Source of the DNA: Rhizobium sp. NFR07
Lineage (GTDB): Bacteria; Pseudomonadota; Alphaproteobacteria; Rhizobiales; Rhizobiaceae
NCBI RefSeq assembly: GCF_900111905.1
Contig: NZ_FOKM01000007.1
Location: 248,001 to 312,000, forward strand
DNA length: 64,000 nucleotides
Direction of reading: 5' to 3'
Positions within the stretch are counted from its first letter, which is position 1; every line of letters begins with the position of its first letter. Shown piece by piece: positions 28,236-37,830 of this stretch. The position numbers were made by a program, and so were the translations under genes. A model generated the notes under the pieces. That model was given only the letters and a program-made list of their open reading frames with translations, searched no databases and had not been told where the DNA came from.

Positions 28236-28940
28236 ATGTCTTTTTGGCTTCTGAAAGGCCGCTTTGCACCGCAGCTGGGCCAGCCTGACGGCGATTCCGT
28301 CCGGTTCATTCCGGACGACCCTGCTCCGCTTTTTCGTCTGCGTCGACGCGGTGCGGCTCCCGGAATCAACGCAGAAAACGGGAGCGTACAGTTGCGCTAC
28401 GAGGGGATCGACTGCCTGGAGAAGGCAGCGATCCAACCCTATTCGAGCGATGCGACGGCCTCCAACCTCGGTCTGGTCGCACCACCACAATCCGATGCCA
28501 GAGGTTACATCTGCACAAACCAGCTCGATCCGCACGGCAGGCCGGTCTGCTTTGTGTTCTCCGGCGACATCGCACGGACGGATGGCACGAGGATAAGGCT
28601 TGATCCCGCAGATATCGCAACCAGCGTCAACGCCACACAGCTCGAACGCGGGCATGCCTATCCGTTGTTCTACGATACGCTATATGCAGACTTGAGACTG
28701 CATCTCGCGGCCATATGCACGAATGCAAGACAGTCAGGCGCGGGCGTCTGGAGCGCCGACGCGACGACATCCGGCTTTGCGTGGAATAGCGACCTTGCGG
28801 GCCTTCCCCCGATTTTCCCGAAGCTCTGGCGCCGCATCGACACCTATAGGCGCGACGAAACCTTCTTTGATCCGAACGATCCGACGGCCAATCTCCAGGC
28901 ATATATCGCATCGCTCAGGGAAGAACGCGCCTCATCGTAA
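28236..28940 (+). CDS. Thermonuclease (SNase)-like protein, probably frameshifted near its 3' end
   Basis: 234 residues from the ATG at 28236 (GGGGGAAGAC directly upstream; an ATG at 28224 is less well placed). A staphylococcal-nuclease pattern can be followed: QPDGDSVRFIP, VQLRYEGIDCLEK, GRPVCFVFSG, SVNATQLERGHAYPL and NARQSGAGVWSAD. No signal peptide is seen and the usual Arg/Glu catalytic set is not all recognisable, so activity is uncertain. The frame stops at 28940. The next frame continues without a stop to 29059 with a protein-like sequence (LIVSQSRFTGFDDLVEVSG), suggesting one missing base near 28925-28935. Confidence 0.65.
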   Translation: MSFWLLKGRFAPQLGQPDGDSVRFIPDDPAPLFRLRRRGAAPGINAENGSVQLRYEGIDCLEKAAIQPYSSDATASNLGLVAPPQSDARGYICTNQLDPHGRPVCFVFSGDIARTDGTRIRLDPADIATSVNATQLERGHAYPLFYDTLYADLRLHLAAICTNARQSGAGVWSADATTSGFAWNSDLAGLPPIFPKLWRRIDTYRRDETFFDPNDPTANLQAYIASLREERASS

Positions 28941-29076
28941 GCCAAAGCCGTTTCACCGGCTTCGACGATCTGGTTGAAGTCAGCGGTGCGTCCATCCGAT
29001 TGGTGGCCGATCCGGCTGACATCATCGTCGTTTCCGAGCCGGTTAGCGGCTCTTTCTGACGCGGGGCACAGTCTTC

Positions 29077-29098
29077 CACCTCGACGGTCGCCGAGGTG
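29077..29098. terminator. Hairpin between convergent genes
   Basis: CACCTCG, 8-nt loop, CGAGGTG; lies between the nuclease-like gene and the convergent hydrolase gene. There is no strong T tract on either side, so it is a weak terminator candidate. Confidence 0.4.
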
Positions 29099-29113
29099 AA
29101 AGACGATAGCAGG

Positions 29114-30151
29114 CTAGTCTTGCTTCAATCCGTCGAGCAATGCCTTGTCGAACCGCGCCGGATCCTGGATCTGCGGTGCATGGCCAAGCCCCTCGAACTC
29201 GACGAGCTTCGCGCCCGGAATGGCCTCCGCCGCCTGCTTGCCCAGCTGGGTATAGTCACCCAGCGAATTGGCAATCTCCGGGCCTGCCCGATTTGCGCCG
29301 GGCGCCGTCTTGTCGGTCAGGCCGATCAGAAGAAGCGTCGGCACCTTCACCTGACCGAACTCGTAGACCACCGGCTGGGTGAAAACCATGTCGGATGTCA
29401 ATGCCTGGTCCCAGGCCACCTGATCGCCGCCCTCGCCCCCATACATGCCGGCGCCCATATCGACCCACTTGTCGTATTCCGGCTTCCACTGACCCGAATA
29501 GTAGAACTTCGTCTGATAAGCCTTGATGCTGTCGAAGGTCGTCTTCTTCTCGCCTTCGAAGGCTGCCTCGATCGGCTGATAGGGCACGCCCTTCGCCTTC
29601 CAGTCCTCAAGCCCGATCGGGTTGACCAGAACCAGTTTCTCCGTCTGATCGGGATACATCAGCGCATAACGCGTCGCGAGCATACCGCCCATCGAATGGC
29701 CGACGATCGTCGCCTTCTCGATCCCTCGCGCCTCAAGCAGAGCATGGGTATTTTCTGCCAATTGCTGGAAGCTGAACTGATAGGCCTGGGGTTTGGAAGA
29801 CTTGCAGAAGCCGATCTGGTCCGGCGCGATCACCCGATAGCCTGCCTGGGTCAGGCTTTTGATCTGCCCTTCCCAGGTAGCGCCGCAGAAATTCTTGCCG
29901 TGCAGCAGTACGACGGTGCGCCCGTTCGGATTGTCGGCCGCGATATCCATCAAGGCCATCTCGAGCGACTGTCCCTGGCTGGAGACATTGAACATCTCGG
30001 TCTTGAACGGATACTCGAACCCTTCCAGGCGCGCGCCATAGGTTGGCCGCTCGGCAGCCGCATCCTGGGCAGTGGCCGGCCCGGACAGAGCGACACCTCC
30101 GAGCAGAACGGGAGCAAGGACGGCAAGGGAAAGCAGGGATCGCGCGGACAT
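29114..30151 (-). CDS. Exported alpha/beta hydrolase
   Basis: 345 residues from the ATG at 30151 behind AAGGAG. Signal peptide LLSLAVLAPVLLGGVALSGP, cleavage after ATA. Alpha/beta-hydrolase features: oxyanion stretch VVLLHGKNFCGATWEGQI, nucleophile elbow GHSMGGMLATRYAL with the catalytic serine, and the C-terminal histidine in GLGHAPQIQDPARFD. Likely a periplasmic esterase, lipase or related hydrolase; the substrate is unknown. Single gene. Confidence 0.92.
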   Translation of the reverse strand: MSARSLLSLAVLAPVLLGGVALSGPATAQDAAAERPTYGARLEGFEYPFKTEMFNVSSQGQSLEMALMDIAADNPNGRTVVLLHGKNFCGATWEGQIKSLTQAGYRVIAPDQIGFCKSSKPQAYQFSFQQLAENTHALLEARGIEKATIVGHSMGGMLATRYALMYPDQTEKLVLVNPIGLEDWKAKGVPYQPIEAAFEGEKKTTFDSIKAYQTKFYYSGQWKPEYDKWVDMGAGMYGGEGGDQVAWDQALTSDMVFTQPVVYEFGQVKVPTLLLIGLTDKTAPGANRAGPEIANSLGDYTQLGKQAAEAIPGAKLVEFEGLGHAPQIQDPARFDKALLDGLKQD

Positions 30152-30273
30152 GAAAACTCCTTCTAGCATCCGGGCCCGGCACATCTCGTGCACGGGCTCG
30201 CAGGCTCAGGTAGGAGGCGCCGCATCAGCGGCAATCGATGATAACGGCCCTGTGAAGGAGGTTTATCGGCCGA

Positions 30274-30762
30274 TCAGTCGTCGCCGGCCTTCTGGTTGTC
30301 GATCAGCATGTAATCGAGCGGCAGCTCGGTCGTGTACTTGATCTGCTCCATCGCGAACACGGAGGAAACGTCGCGGATCTCGATCTTGGCGATCAGCCGC
30401 TTGTAGAAGGCATCATAGGCGGCAATATCGGGCACGACGACGCGCAACAGATAGTCGACGTCACCGCTCATGCGATAGAATTCAACCACTTCGGGGAATT
30501 CGACCACGACCTCCGAAAAACGCTTCAGCCATTCGATCGAGTGGCTGGCGGTGCGGATGGACACGAAGACCGTGACCTTGGTGTTGACCTTGCCCGGATC
30601 GAGCAGCGCCACACGGCGGCGGATGACGCCATCCTCCTCCATCTTCTGGATGCGCCTCCAGCACGGCGTCGTCGACAGGCCGACCTTCTTGGCAAGATCC
30701 GCAACGGCGAGGGTGGAATCCTCCTGCAGGATGCGCAGGATCTTGCGGTCAAGACGGTCCAT
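30274..30762 (-). CDS. Lrp/AsnC-family transcriptional regulator
   Basis: 162 residues, normal length. Winged helix at the N-terminus (LDRKILRILQEDSTLAVADL, KKVGLSTTPCWRRIQKME) followed by the RAM ligand-binding domain (FPEVVEFYRMSGDVDYLLRV). Family members bind amino acids and control amino-acid transport or breakdown. Neighbours do not reveal a target. Confidence 0.95.
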   Translation of the reverse strand: MDRLDRKILRILQEDSTLAVADLAKKVGLSTTPCWRRIQKMEEDGVIRRRVALLDPGKVNTKVTVFVSIRTASHSIEWLKRFSEVVVEFPEVVEFYRMSGDVDYLLRVVVPDIAAYDAFYKRLIAKIEIRDVSSVFAMEQIKYTTELPLDYMLIDNQKAGDD

Positions 30763-30814
30763 GGAAAGTACCCTTTCGAAATGATTTTTCCATTATATAG
30801 GTATTTTTGAGCAG

Positions 30815-31462
30815 TTAACCGAAATTCGTTCTCCCCATCAAGCTATCCACAACCCGCCTGAGGACAGGCAGCACATCCGCATCAAACCACGGGTTGTTTT
30901 TCAGCCACGCCGTATTGCGCCAGCTCGGATGTGGCAACGGCAGGATGCGCGGACCGTCATTGACGAGAAAATATTCGCGCCAGTTTTTCACCGTGTCGGT
31001 CACGCTTCCCTTGCGCCGCGGACCGAGATGCCAGGCCGCGGCATACTGGCCGATAACCAGGACCGTATCGATCTGGGGCATGGCCGCCATCACCCGGCCG
31101 CGCCAGGCCGGCGCGCATTCCCGCCTGGGCGGCAGGTCGCTGCCCTTGTCGTCATAACCCGGGAAACAGAAGCCCATCGGCACGATCGCGATCCGGCTCG
31201 CGTCATAGAATTCGTCGCGGGTCACGCCCATCCACTCACGCAACCGGTTGCCGGACGCGTCGTTGAACGGCAACCCGCTTTCATGAACCCGAAGTCCCGG
31301 TGCCTGACCGGCGATCAGCAGCCGCGCGGTCGAGGATAGGGCCACGACAGGTCGCGGCTCGTGCGGCAGCCGGTCGGCCTCGCCTTTAGCCGGACAGTCG
31401 CGGCAGATCCGACAGTGCGAGATGGACGCGCCAAGTTCCCCGATCGGGTCCGGGCCGGTCAC
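30815..31462 (-). CDS. Uracil-DNA glycosylase family protein
   Basis: 215 residues from the GTG at 31462, which overlaps the stop of the upstream nuclease gene by 4 bp (GTGA). Upstream extension of the frame would lie inside that gene. Fold motifs: LLIAGQAPGLRVHESGLPF (motif A region), VLVIGQYAAAWHLG and LPLPHPSWRNT (motif B histidine). The N-terminus has CRICRDCP, which resembles part of an Fe-S cluster site, but no matching later cysteine pair is obvious. Probably removes uracil or another damaged base. Pairing with a nuclease gene by overlap is notable. Confidence 0.85.
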   Translation of the reverse strand: MTGPDPIGELGASISHCRICRDCPAKGEADRLPHEPRPVVALSSTARLLIAGQAPGLRVHESGLPFNDASGNRLREWMGVTRDEFYDASRIAIVPMGFCFPGYDDKGSDLPPRRECAPAWRGRVMAAMPQIDTVLVIGQYAAAWHLGPRRKGSVTDTVKNWREYFLVNDGPRILPLPHPSWRNTAWLKNNPWFDADVLPVLRRVVDSLMGRTNFG

Positions 31463-32022
31463 GACCAGAGATCCGCCAGCCACGCCGGGAACCGCCCGCC
31501 ACCGCTCTCCTGCTCCTCCGGCCGGCCGCGGCTCGCGCGCCAAGCCTTTGGGGTTTCAAACGGGCCTGCCCATATGCCGGTGCCAGCGTCGCGCGCAGCG
31601 CTCTCCTCCCCAGCATAATTGCCGGCTGCAACGGCCATGCCTTGCTTCACCAACTCCGCATTGACGTCAAGCGCGCCTCGATGACATTGCACGAGAATGC
31701 GGCCATAGCGATCGCGCGCATCGCCGCCGCATGAAATCGTCGGATCGGTAGCGAATACGGACAGCGCCTCGCGCGCCGCATCCCCGCATCGCCATTGGCT
31801 CTTGCCGTCACCGCCACAGGTCTGGTCTGCCTCCGGGGCGTCGATGCCGACAAGGCGCAATCGCTCACCGCCTGCGGCCAGCGTATCGCCGTCTATCGCA
31901 TAAAACGGCCCCCGCAGCTCGACCTCGTGGCCGAGATCCAGCTTCGCAATGATCAATGATGCCAGGATGAAGAAGGCGCCGAGGAAGACGCCATCCATCA
32001 GGATCTTGGGTAATCGGGTCAC
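31459..32022 (-). CDS. Membrane-anchored thermonuclease-family protein
   Basis: 187 residues. One N-terminal membrane helix (GVFLGAFFILASLIIAKL) then a staphylococcal-nuclease domain: AIDGDTLAAGGERLRLVGID, APEADQTCG, the catalytic pair region DARDRYGRILVQCH, and VNAELVKQGMAVA with GTGIWAG. Calcium-dependent nucleases of this fold cut DNA and RNA; the anchor predicts a periplasmic location. Its stop codon overlaps the start of the UDG-family gene. Confidence 0.92.
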   Translation of the reverse strand: MTRLPKILMDGVFLGAFFILASLIIAKLDLGHEVELRGPFYAIDGDTLAAGGERLRLVGIDAPEADQTCGGDGKSQWRCGDAAREALSVFATDPTISCGGDARDRYGRILVQCHRGALDVNAELVKQGMAVAAGNYAGEESAARDAGTGIWAGPFETPKAWRASRGRPEEQESGGGRFPAWLADLWS

Positions 32023-32143
32023 AATCCGGCCTCAATAGAAAACGGAAACTTCAGGAAAATGGCAAACAAAACCTTTCCCGGCAGGATCTTCTTAAGGATT
32101 GGTCCCTAATGTCTCAATCACACGAGGCAATAGTTCACAACCC

Positions 32144-33679
<1,536 letters not shown>

Positions 33680-33727
33680 GCCTGAACGGCTCTTTCCCAT
33701 TACCGATTTCGGGTGCATACTGGGAAC

Positions 33728-33955
33728 ATGACCACGCTTCTTGATATGGCTATCGAGGCTTCCCGCGATCTTCCTGCCGAACTGCAGGACGAACTCGCAC
33801 GCATGATGCTGACTTTCGTCAACGAGGGGCAGGGCGTGTATGTTCTGACGCCGGAGGAAGAAGCCGATATTGACGAAGCCGAGCGCGAAGTCGCGCGGGG
33901 CGAACTTGCGACGGCAGAAGAAGTCCGTGCCATGTGGGCCAAGTACGGACTGTGA
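33728..33955 (+). CDS. Antitoxin of a RelB/ParE-type toxin-antitoxin pair
   Basis: 75 residues; acidic, short and overlapping the toxin gene by 4 bp (GTGA). N-terminus MTTLLDMAIEASRDLPAELQ and acidic C-terminus (TPEEEADIDEAEREVARGE, then EEVRAMWAKYGL) are like the antitoxins found next to ParE/RelE toxins in rhizobia. It should bind and neutralise the toxin and repress the operon promoter. Confidence 0.85.
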   Translation: MTTLLDMAIEASRDLPAELQDELARMMLTFVNEGQGVYVLTPEEEADIDEAEREVARGELATAEEVRAMWAKYGL

Positions 33956-34224
33956 AACTCAGGTATACGCCGAAAGCCCTCCGCGAAATTGACAATGCCA
34001 TCGCCTATATCGGGGCACGATCCCCTCAGGGGGCGAAGCACGTTGCATTGCGGTTTTACAAGTTGCTTGAACTCTTGCGGGAGCAGCCACAGGCTGGTGC
34101 AGTGCATGGCAGACGCAATACCCGCCGTCTGTTCCTGACACCCTACCCCTACGTGATCTACTACCGCGTATCACAAGAGGAAATTATCATCCTGCGCTTC
34201 CGCCATACGTCGCGCCGGAGCTGA
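33952..34224 (+). CDS. RelE/ParE-family toxin
   Basis: 90 residues from the GTG overlapping the antitoxin stop; an ATG at 33934 is possible but less likely. The family pattern is intact: KLRYTPKALREIDNAIAYIG, GAKHVALRFYKLLELL, RRLFLTPYPYVIYYRVS and IIILRFRHTSR. ParE members poison gyrase, RelE members cut mRNA; the sequence does not decide between them. Confidence 0.9.
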   Translation: MKLRYTPKALREIDNAIAYIGARSPQGAKHVALRFYKLLELLREQPQAGAVHGRRNTRRLFLTPYPYVIYYRVSQEEIIILRFRHTSRRS

Positions 34225-34230
34225 TGATTT

Positions 34231-34623
34231 TCAACTCGCAAAGACTTTGATCACCACATAAAGCGCAAACAGCCCATTCGCGCTGAGCAGGCAGAACACC
34301 GCGAACGATCCGAGATCCTTCGCATGCCGGCCGACGGTGGAGATTTCCGGCGAGATGCGGTCCACCAGTTCCTCGATCGCCGTATTGAGCGCCTCCACCG
34401 CAAACAGCAGCAGCATAAGGATGAGGAAGACGAAATAGTCCATCGCGGAGGCGCCGACGAGGAGGAACAGCACCAGCCCCAGCGCAAAGGCGATCACCTC
34501 GTGGCGGAACGCCTCTTCCCGCCACAGCCGCATCAGCCCCTGCAGCGAATACCGTGTCGCGGCGATGATGCGGCGGACACCGCTCGCCTTTTCGATAGTG
34601 CTGTCGAGCGGTGTCTTTTCCAT
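34231..34623 (-). CDS. dgkA: Diacylglycerol kinase DgkA
   Basis: 130 residues, three membrane helices. The signature EALNTAIEELVDRISPE with the catalytic and metal-binding glutamates and asparagine is perfect, as is RLWREEAFRHEV for the N-terminal surface helix. Recycles diacylglycerol from membrane-derived oligosaccharide or glucan synthesis to phosphatidate. It lies 8 bp downstream of cobT and is probably cotranscribed. Confidence 0.95.
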   Translation of the reverse strand: MEKTPLDSTIEKASGVRRIIAATRYSLQGLMRLWREEAFRHEVIAFALGLVLFLLVGASAMDYFVFLILMLLLFAVEALNTAIEELVDRISPEISTVGRHAKDLGSFAVFCLLSANGLFALYVVIKVFAS

Positions 34624-34631
34624 TCGGGAGC

Positions 34632-35651
34632 TCAGGGTTCCTTGTTGGTGACGCCTGCCTGCGCGAAGGTCGCCATACCGGAATGGCAGGCGGCCGCGGC
34701 CTTGACGATGCCGGCGGCGAGCGCAGCACCCGTACCCTCACCCAGCCGCATGCCAAGCGCCAGCAGCGGCGTCTTGCCGAGTTTTTCGATCGCCTTCAGG
34801 TGACCCGGCTCGCCCGAGACATGGCCGATCAGGCAGTGATCGATGGCGGACGGGTTGGCCGCCTTCAGGATCGAGGCCGCGGTGGTGACGACATAACCGT
34901 CGAGCAGAACCGGGATCTTTTCCATGCGGGCGGCGAGGATCGCACCGGCGATCGCCGCGATCTCGCGGCCGCCGAGACGCCGCAGGATTTCCAGCGGATC
35001 GTTGAGGTGATCCCTGTGCAGTTCCACCGCCTGCTTCACGACGGCGATCTTGCGCGCCATCAGCTCGCCATGGCTGCCGGTGCCCGGGCCGACCCAATCC
35101 TCCGCCTCGCCACCATAGAGCGCCAGGTTGATGGCAGCGGCGATCGTCGTGTTGCCGATACCCATCTCGCCGAGGCAGAGGAGGTCGGTGCCGCCGGCAA
35201 TCGCCTCCATGCCGAAGGCCATGGTTGCCGCACAATCGCGCTCGGAAAGCGCCGGTTCGGTGGCGATGTCACCGGTCGGATAATCGAGCGCCAGATCGAA
35301 GATCTTGAGGCCGAGGTCGTGCGTCACGCAGATCTGGTTGATCGCGGCGCCACCAGCGGCGAAATTCTCCACCATCTGCTGGGTGACGGACGAGGGGAAT
35401 GGGGTGATGCCGTGCTTCGTCACGCCATGATTGCCGGCAAAGATTGCCACCAGCGGACGATTGACCGCCGGCGCTCTGCCCGTCCAGGCAGCGAGCCAAT
35501 AGGCGATCTCTTCCAGTCGCCCGAGCGCGCCCGGCGGCTTGGTCAGCTGTGCGTCGCGCTCTCGCGCGTCCACCAGTGCCCGCGCATCCGGTCCCGGCAG
35601 GTTGGCGATGAGGTTGCGGAAATCGTCGAAGGGCAGGCCGCTCAAGCTCAT
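34632..35651 (-). CDS. cobT: Nicotinate-nucleotide--dimethylbenzimidazole phosphoribosyltransferase CobT
   Basis: 339 residues from the ATG at 35651. Makes alpha-ribazole phosphate for the lower ligand of cobalamin. Family motifs: LTKPPGALGRLEEIAYWLA, IFAGNHGVTKHGITPFPS, LGEMGIGNTTIAAAI, and the C-terminal RLGEGTGAALA with the catalytic glutamate. Divergent from cobV, the next enzyme in the pathway, with a ~110-bp gap that is too short for a cobalamin riboswitch. Confidence 0.96.
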   Translation of the reverse strand: MSLSGLPFDDFRNLIANLPGPDARALVDARERDAQLTKPPGALGRLEEIAYWLAAWTGRAPAVNRPLVAIFAGNHGVTKHGITPFPSSVTQQMVENFAAGGAAINQICVTHDLGLKIFDLALDYPTGDIATEPALSERDCAATMAFGMEAIAGGTDLLCLGEMGIGNTTIAAAINLALYGGEAEDWVGPGTGSHGELMARKIAVVKQAVELHRDHLNDPLEILRRLGGREIAAIAGAILAARMEKIPVLLDGYVVTTAASILKAANPSAIDHCLIGHVSGEPGHLKAIEKLGKTPLLALGMRLGEGTGAALAAGIVKAAAACHSGMATFAQAGVTNKEP

Positions 35652-35760
35652 GGAAAGTCTCTCTGGTCTTGCAGCCGGCGCGCTCGTGTTGGACACTTGT
35701 GTTTGCCGGCAAATCACGCTTGTGTGCGCACTTCTTAACCAGCCATCGACGGAGCCACAA

Positions 35761-36540
35761 CTGCCAAACGCGACGGATTTCATCGCCGACCTCGCCCGCT
35801 CGGTCGCATTCCTTAGCCGCGTCCCCGTGCCGGACCGGTTCTTCCGCGATCACGACGGCTCGATCTCGCGCGTCGTGCGGGCCTTTCCGCTCGCCGGGCT
35901 GTTGATCGCGTTGCCGTCCGCCCTCGTCGTTTATGGCTTGGCAGAGATCGGGGACGCCTTGGTTGCAAGCCTGCTTGCGCTTGCACTGATGACCCTGATC
36001 ACAGGTGCGCTGCATGAGGATGGTCTTGCCGATGCCGCCGACGGGCTCGGCGGTGGCCGCGATGGCGATCACGCACTCCTGATCATGAAGGACAGCCGTA
36101 TCGGCTCTTACGGCGTCGTCGCCCTCGTTCTTTCCTTCGGTCTGCGCGCCGCATCGCTCGCCGCTCTTGCCCGCGCCGACGCCACCCTTGTCGCCGTGTC
36201 GCTGCTGGCCGCAGCTTCCGTCAGCCGCGCGATGATGATCTGGCACTGGAGCGCCCTGCCCTCGGCGCGCGCGACCGGCGTCGCAGCCTCTGCCGGCGCG
36301 CCCCAGGATACGGCGCGCAATGTTGCGCTCGCATCAGGCGCATTCATCGGACTTGCCCTTGTCGCCTCCCATCTCGGCATTGCCGCTGCCCTCTTCACTC
36401 TGCTTCTGACCGCAGGGGCCGGCTCGACCTTCACCCGCTTCGTCCGAAGGAAGCTTGAGGGTCACACCGGCGATACGATCGGCGCGACCCAACAAATCTG
36501 CGAGATCGTCATGCTGGCGACCCTTGCGATCATCGCCTGA
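35761..36540 (+). CDS. cobV: Adenosylcobinamide-GDP ribazoletransferase CobV (CobS)
   Basis: 259 residues if translation begins at the CTG at 35761, which has GGAG at 35751-35754, six bases away. The protein then starts LPNATDFIADLARSVAFLSR as family members do. Upstream in-frame ATG (35650) and GTG (35722) codons would add unrelated sequence and lack good ribosome sites. Membrane enzyme with about six helices; LSRVPVPDRFF, GALHEDGLADAADGLGGGRD (metal-binding acidic motif) and LLIMKDSRIGSYGVVALV are diagnostic. Joins adenosylcobinamide-GDP to alpha-ribazole supplied by CobT. Confidence 0.93.
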   Translation: MPNATDFIADLARSVAFLSRVPVPDRFFRDHDGSISRVVRAFPLAGLLIALPSALVVYGLAEIGDALVASLLALALMTLITGALHEDGLADAADGLGGGRDGDHALLIMKDSRIGSYGVVALVLSFGLRAASLAALARADATLVAVSLLAAASVSRAMMIWHWSALPSARATGVAASAGAPQDTARNVALASGAFIGLALVASHLGIAAALFTLLLTAGAGSTFTRFVRRKLEGHTGDTIGATQQICEIVMLATLAIIA

Positions 36541-36559
36541 ACCATCGATATATTTCACC

Positions 36560-36781
36560 ATGATATCGCCCTGCATCCTCGTCTGCTCGATCGACATGAA
36601 GACCGGTTACTGCTTCGGCTGTGGCCGCACGCGCGACGAGATCGCCTCCTGGATCGACTATTCCGATGCCGAGCGCGGTTCGATCATGGATGTCCTTCCG
36701 GCAAGGCTCGAAACCGTCGAGCGAAAGCCGCGCCGCGAAACACGCCGCCAACGTTTAGCCAAGGAGCGCCAGAGCATATGA
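36560..36781 (+). CDS. DUF1289 protein
   Basis: 73 residues. Small cysteine protein with the DUF1289 pattern ISPCILVCSIDMKTGYCFGC followed by GRTRDEIASWIDYSDAER. Four cysteines probably bind a metal. The basic tail is Arg-rich. Its stop overlaps the next gene's ATG (ATGA). Role unknown. Confidence 0.88.
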   Translation: MISPCILVCSIDMKTGYCFGCGRTRDEIASWIDYSDAERGSIMDVLPARLETVERKPRRETRRQRLAKERQSI

Positions 36782-37479
36782 ACGGCCTGACCTTCGTCCT
36801 TCTCGTACTCGGCGCAGGCCTTGCGCTTCTCGTCTTCAATCATGATAGCGGCCGCACCTTCGGCATCGACAACGATGATTTCGGCCATCTGATCTACATG
36901 ATCCCGATCGCCGGCCTGCTCGGCGCCGGCATACTGTCCGGCCGACGCGGCAATATGAATGAGGCGCTGCGCAACCTGGCGATCTGGCTCGTCATCATCC
37001 TCGGCCTCGTTGCGGCCTATCTCTATCGCGGCGATGCCCAGCAGTTTGCCGGCCGCATGGTCGCCGGCCTCGTGCCGGGCCGTGCGGTCGTGGTCACGGG
37101 TCGGGACGGCGATGAGGTGATCATCCAGAAGGCGCTCGGAGGCCATTTCCAGGCGGATGTCACGGTCGATGGCAAGACGATCCCGATGCTGGTCGACACC
37201 GGCGCCAGCAGCGTCGTGCTGTCTTTTGATGATGCCGCCGCGATCGGCATCGATCCGGAAACGCTCGCCTACACGATCCCTGTCATGACTGCCAATGGCA
37301 GGGCAATGGCGGCTCCCGTCAGGCTCGACGAGATTACCATCGGTTCGATTTCCCGGCGCAATGTCCGCGCCATGGTCTCGGAGGAAGGCCGCCTCGACGA
37401 AAGCCTGCTCGGCATGAGCTTTCTCTCGACGCTGAGTTCGCTGCAGATGCAAACGGATGAGCTCAGACTGAGGGACTGA
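36778..37479 (+). CDS. Membrane-anchored retropepsin-like aspartic protease (TIGR02281 type)
   Basis: 233 residues. Three membrane helices in the first ~85 residues, then a single-lobe aspartic protease domain. The active site is MLVDTGASSVVLSFDD, with the second loop at NGRAMAAPVRLDEITIGSIS and LLGMSFLSTLSSLQMQ. It would act as a dimer like retropepsins. Translationally coupled to the DUF1289 gene. The substrate is unknown. Confidence 0.9.
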   Translation: MNGLTFVLLVLGAGLALLVFNHDSGRTFGIDNDDFGHLIYMIPIAGLLGAGILSGRRGNMNEALRNLAIWLVIILGLVAAYLYRGDAQQFAGRMVAGLVPGRAVVVTGRDGDEVIIQKALGGHFQADVTVDGKTIPMLVDTGASSVVLSFDDAAAIGIDPETLAYTIPVMTANGRAMAAPVRLDEITIGSISRRNVRAMVSEEGRLDESLLGMSFLSTLSSLQMQTDELRLRD

Positions 37480-37547
37480 CATCCCGTCCCTGCCCGGGAT
37501 CGAGATCACGTCGCAACGGCAGGCTCGACGCCTGTAAAAGGAGCATC

Positions 37548-37799
37548 ATGACCGAGAACAACGACCTCGTCATCTATCCCGTCCCCAGCCTCGTCGCGAC
37601 CCTTCTCAATATCGAGAAGACCAAGGGCAACCCGCTCACGGAACAGGAAGTGATCGACATCCGTTACAATTGCCCCGCGATTTCCGTCTCTCCGGATGTA
37701 GCGCGAAGAATGGACGATTCGCGCGGCTATCGCGACATCGATCCGGAAAATTGCTGGGAGGAATGGCAAACCGCCCGGCTGCAGCTGGCAGCCACCTGA
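37548..37799 (+). CDS. Conserved small hypothetical protein
   Basis: 83 residues with a good AAAAGGAG ribosome site. Sequence (LVIYPVPSLVATLLNIEKTK, then EVIDIRYNCPAISVSP, WEEWQTARLQL) is soluble and mildly acidic. No domain was recognised. It lies 68 bp after the protease gene and may be the last gene of that transcript. Confidence 0.75.
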   Translation: MTENNDLVIYPVPSLVATLLNIEKTKGNPLTEQEVIDIRYNCPAISVSPDVARRMDDSRGYRDIDPENCWEEWQTARLQLAAT

Positions 37800-37830
37800 G
37801 CGCGCATTCACCTGGCGGACAACAGCGCGC

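Noticed and set aside
35652..35760. Cobalamin riboswitch between cobT and cobV
   Set aside because: The gap is only ~110 bp and no B12-box sequence could be found.
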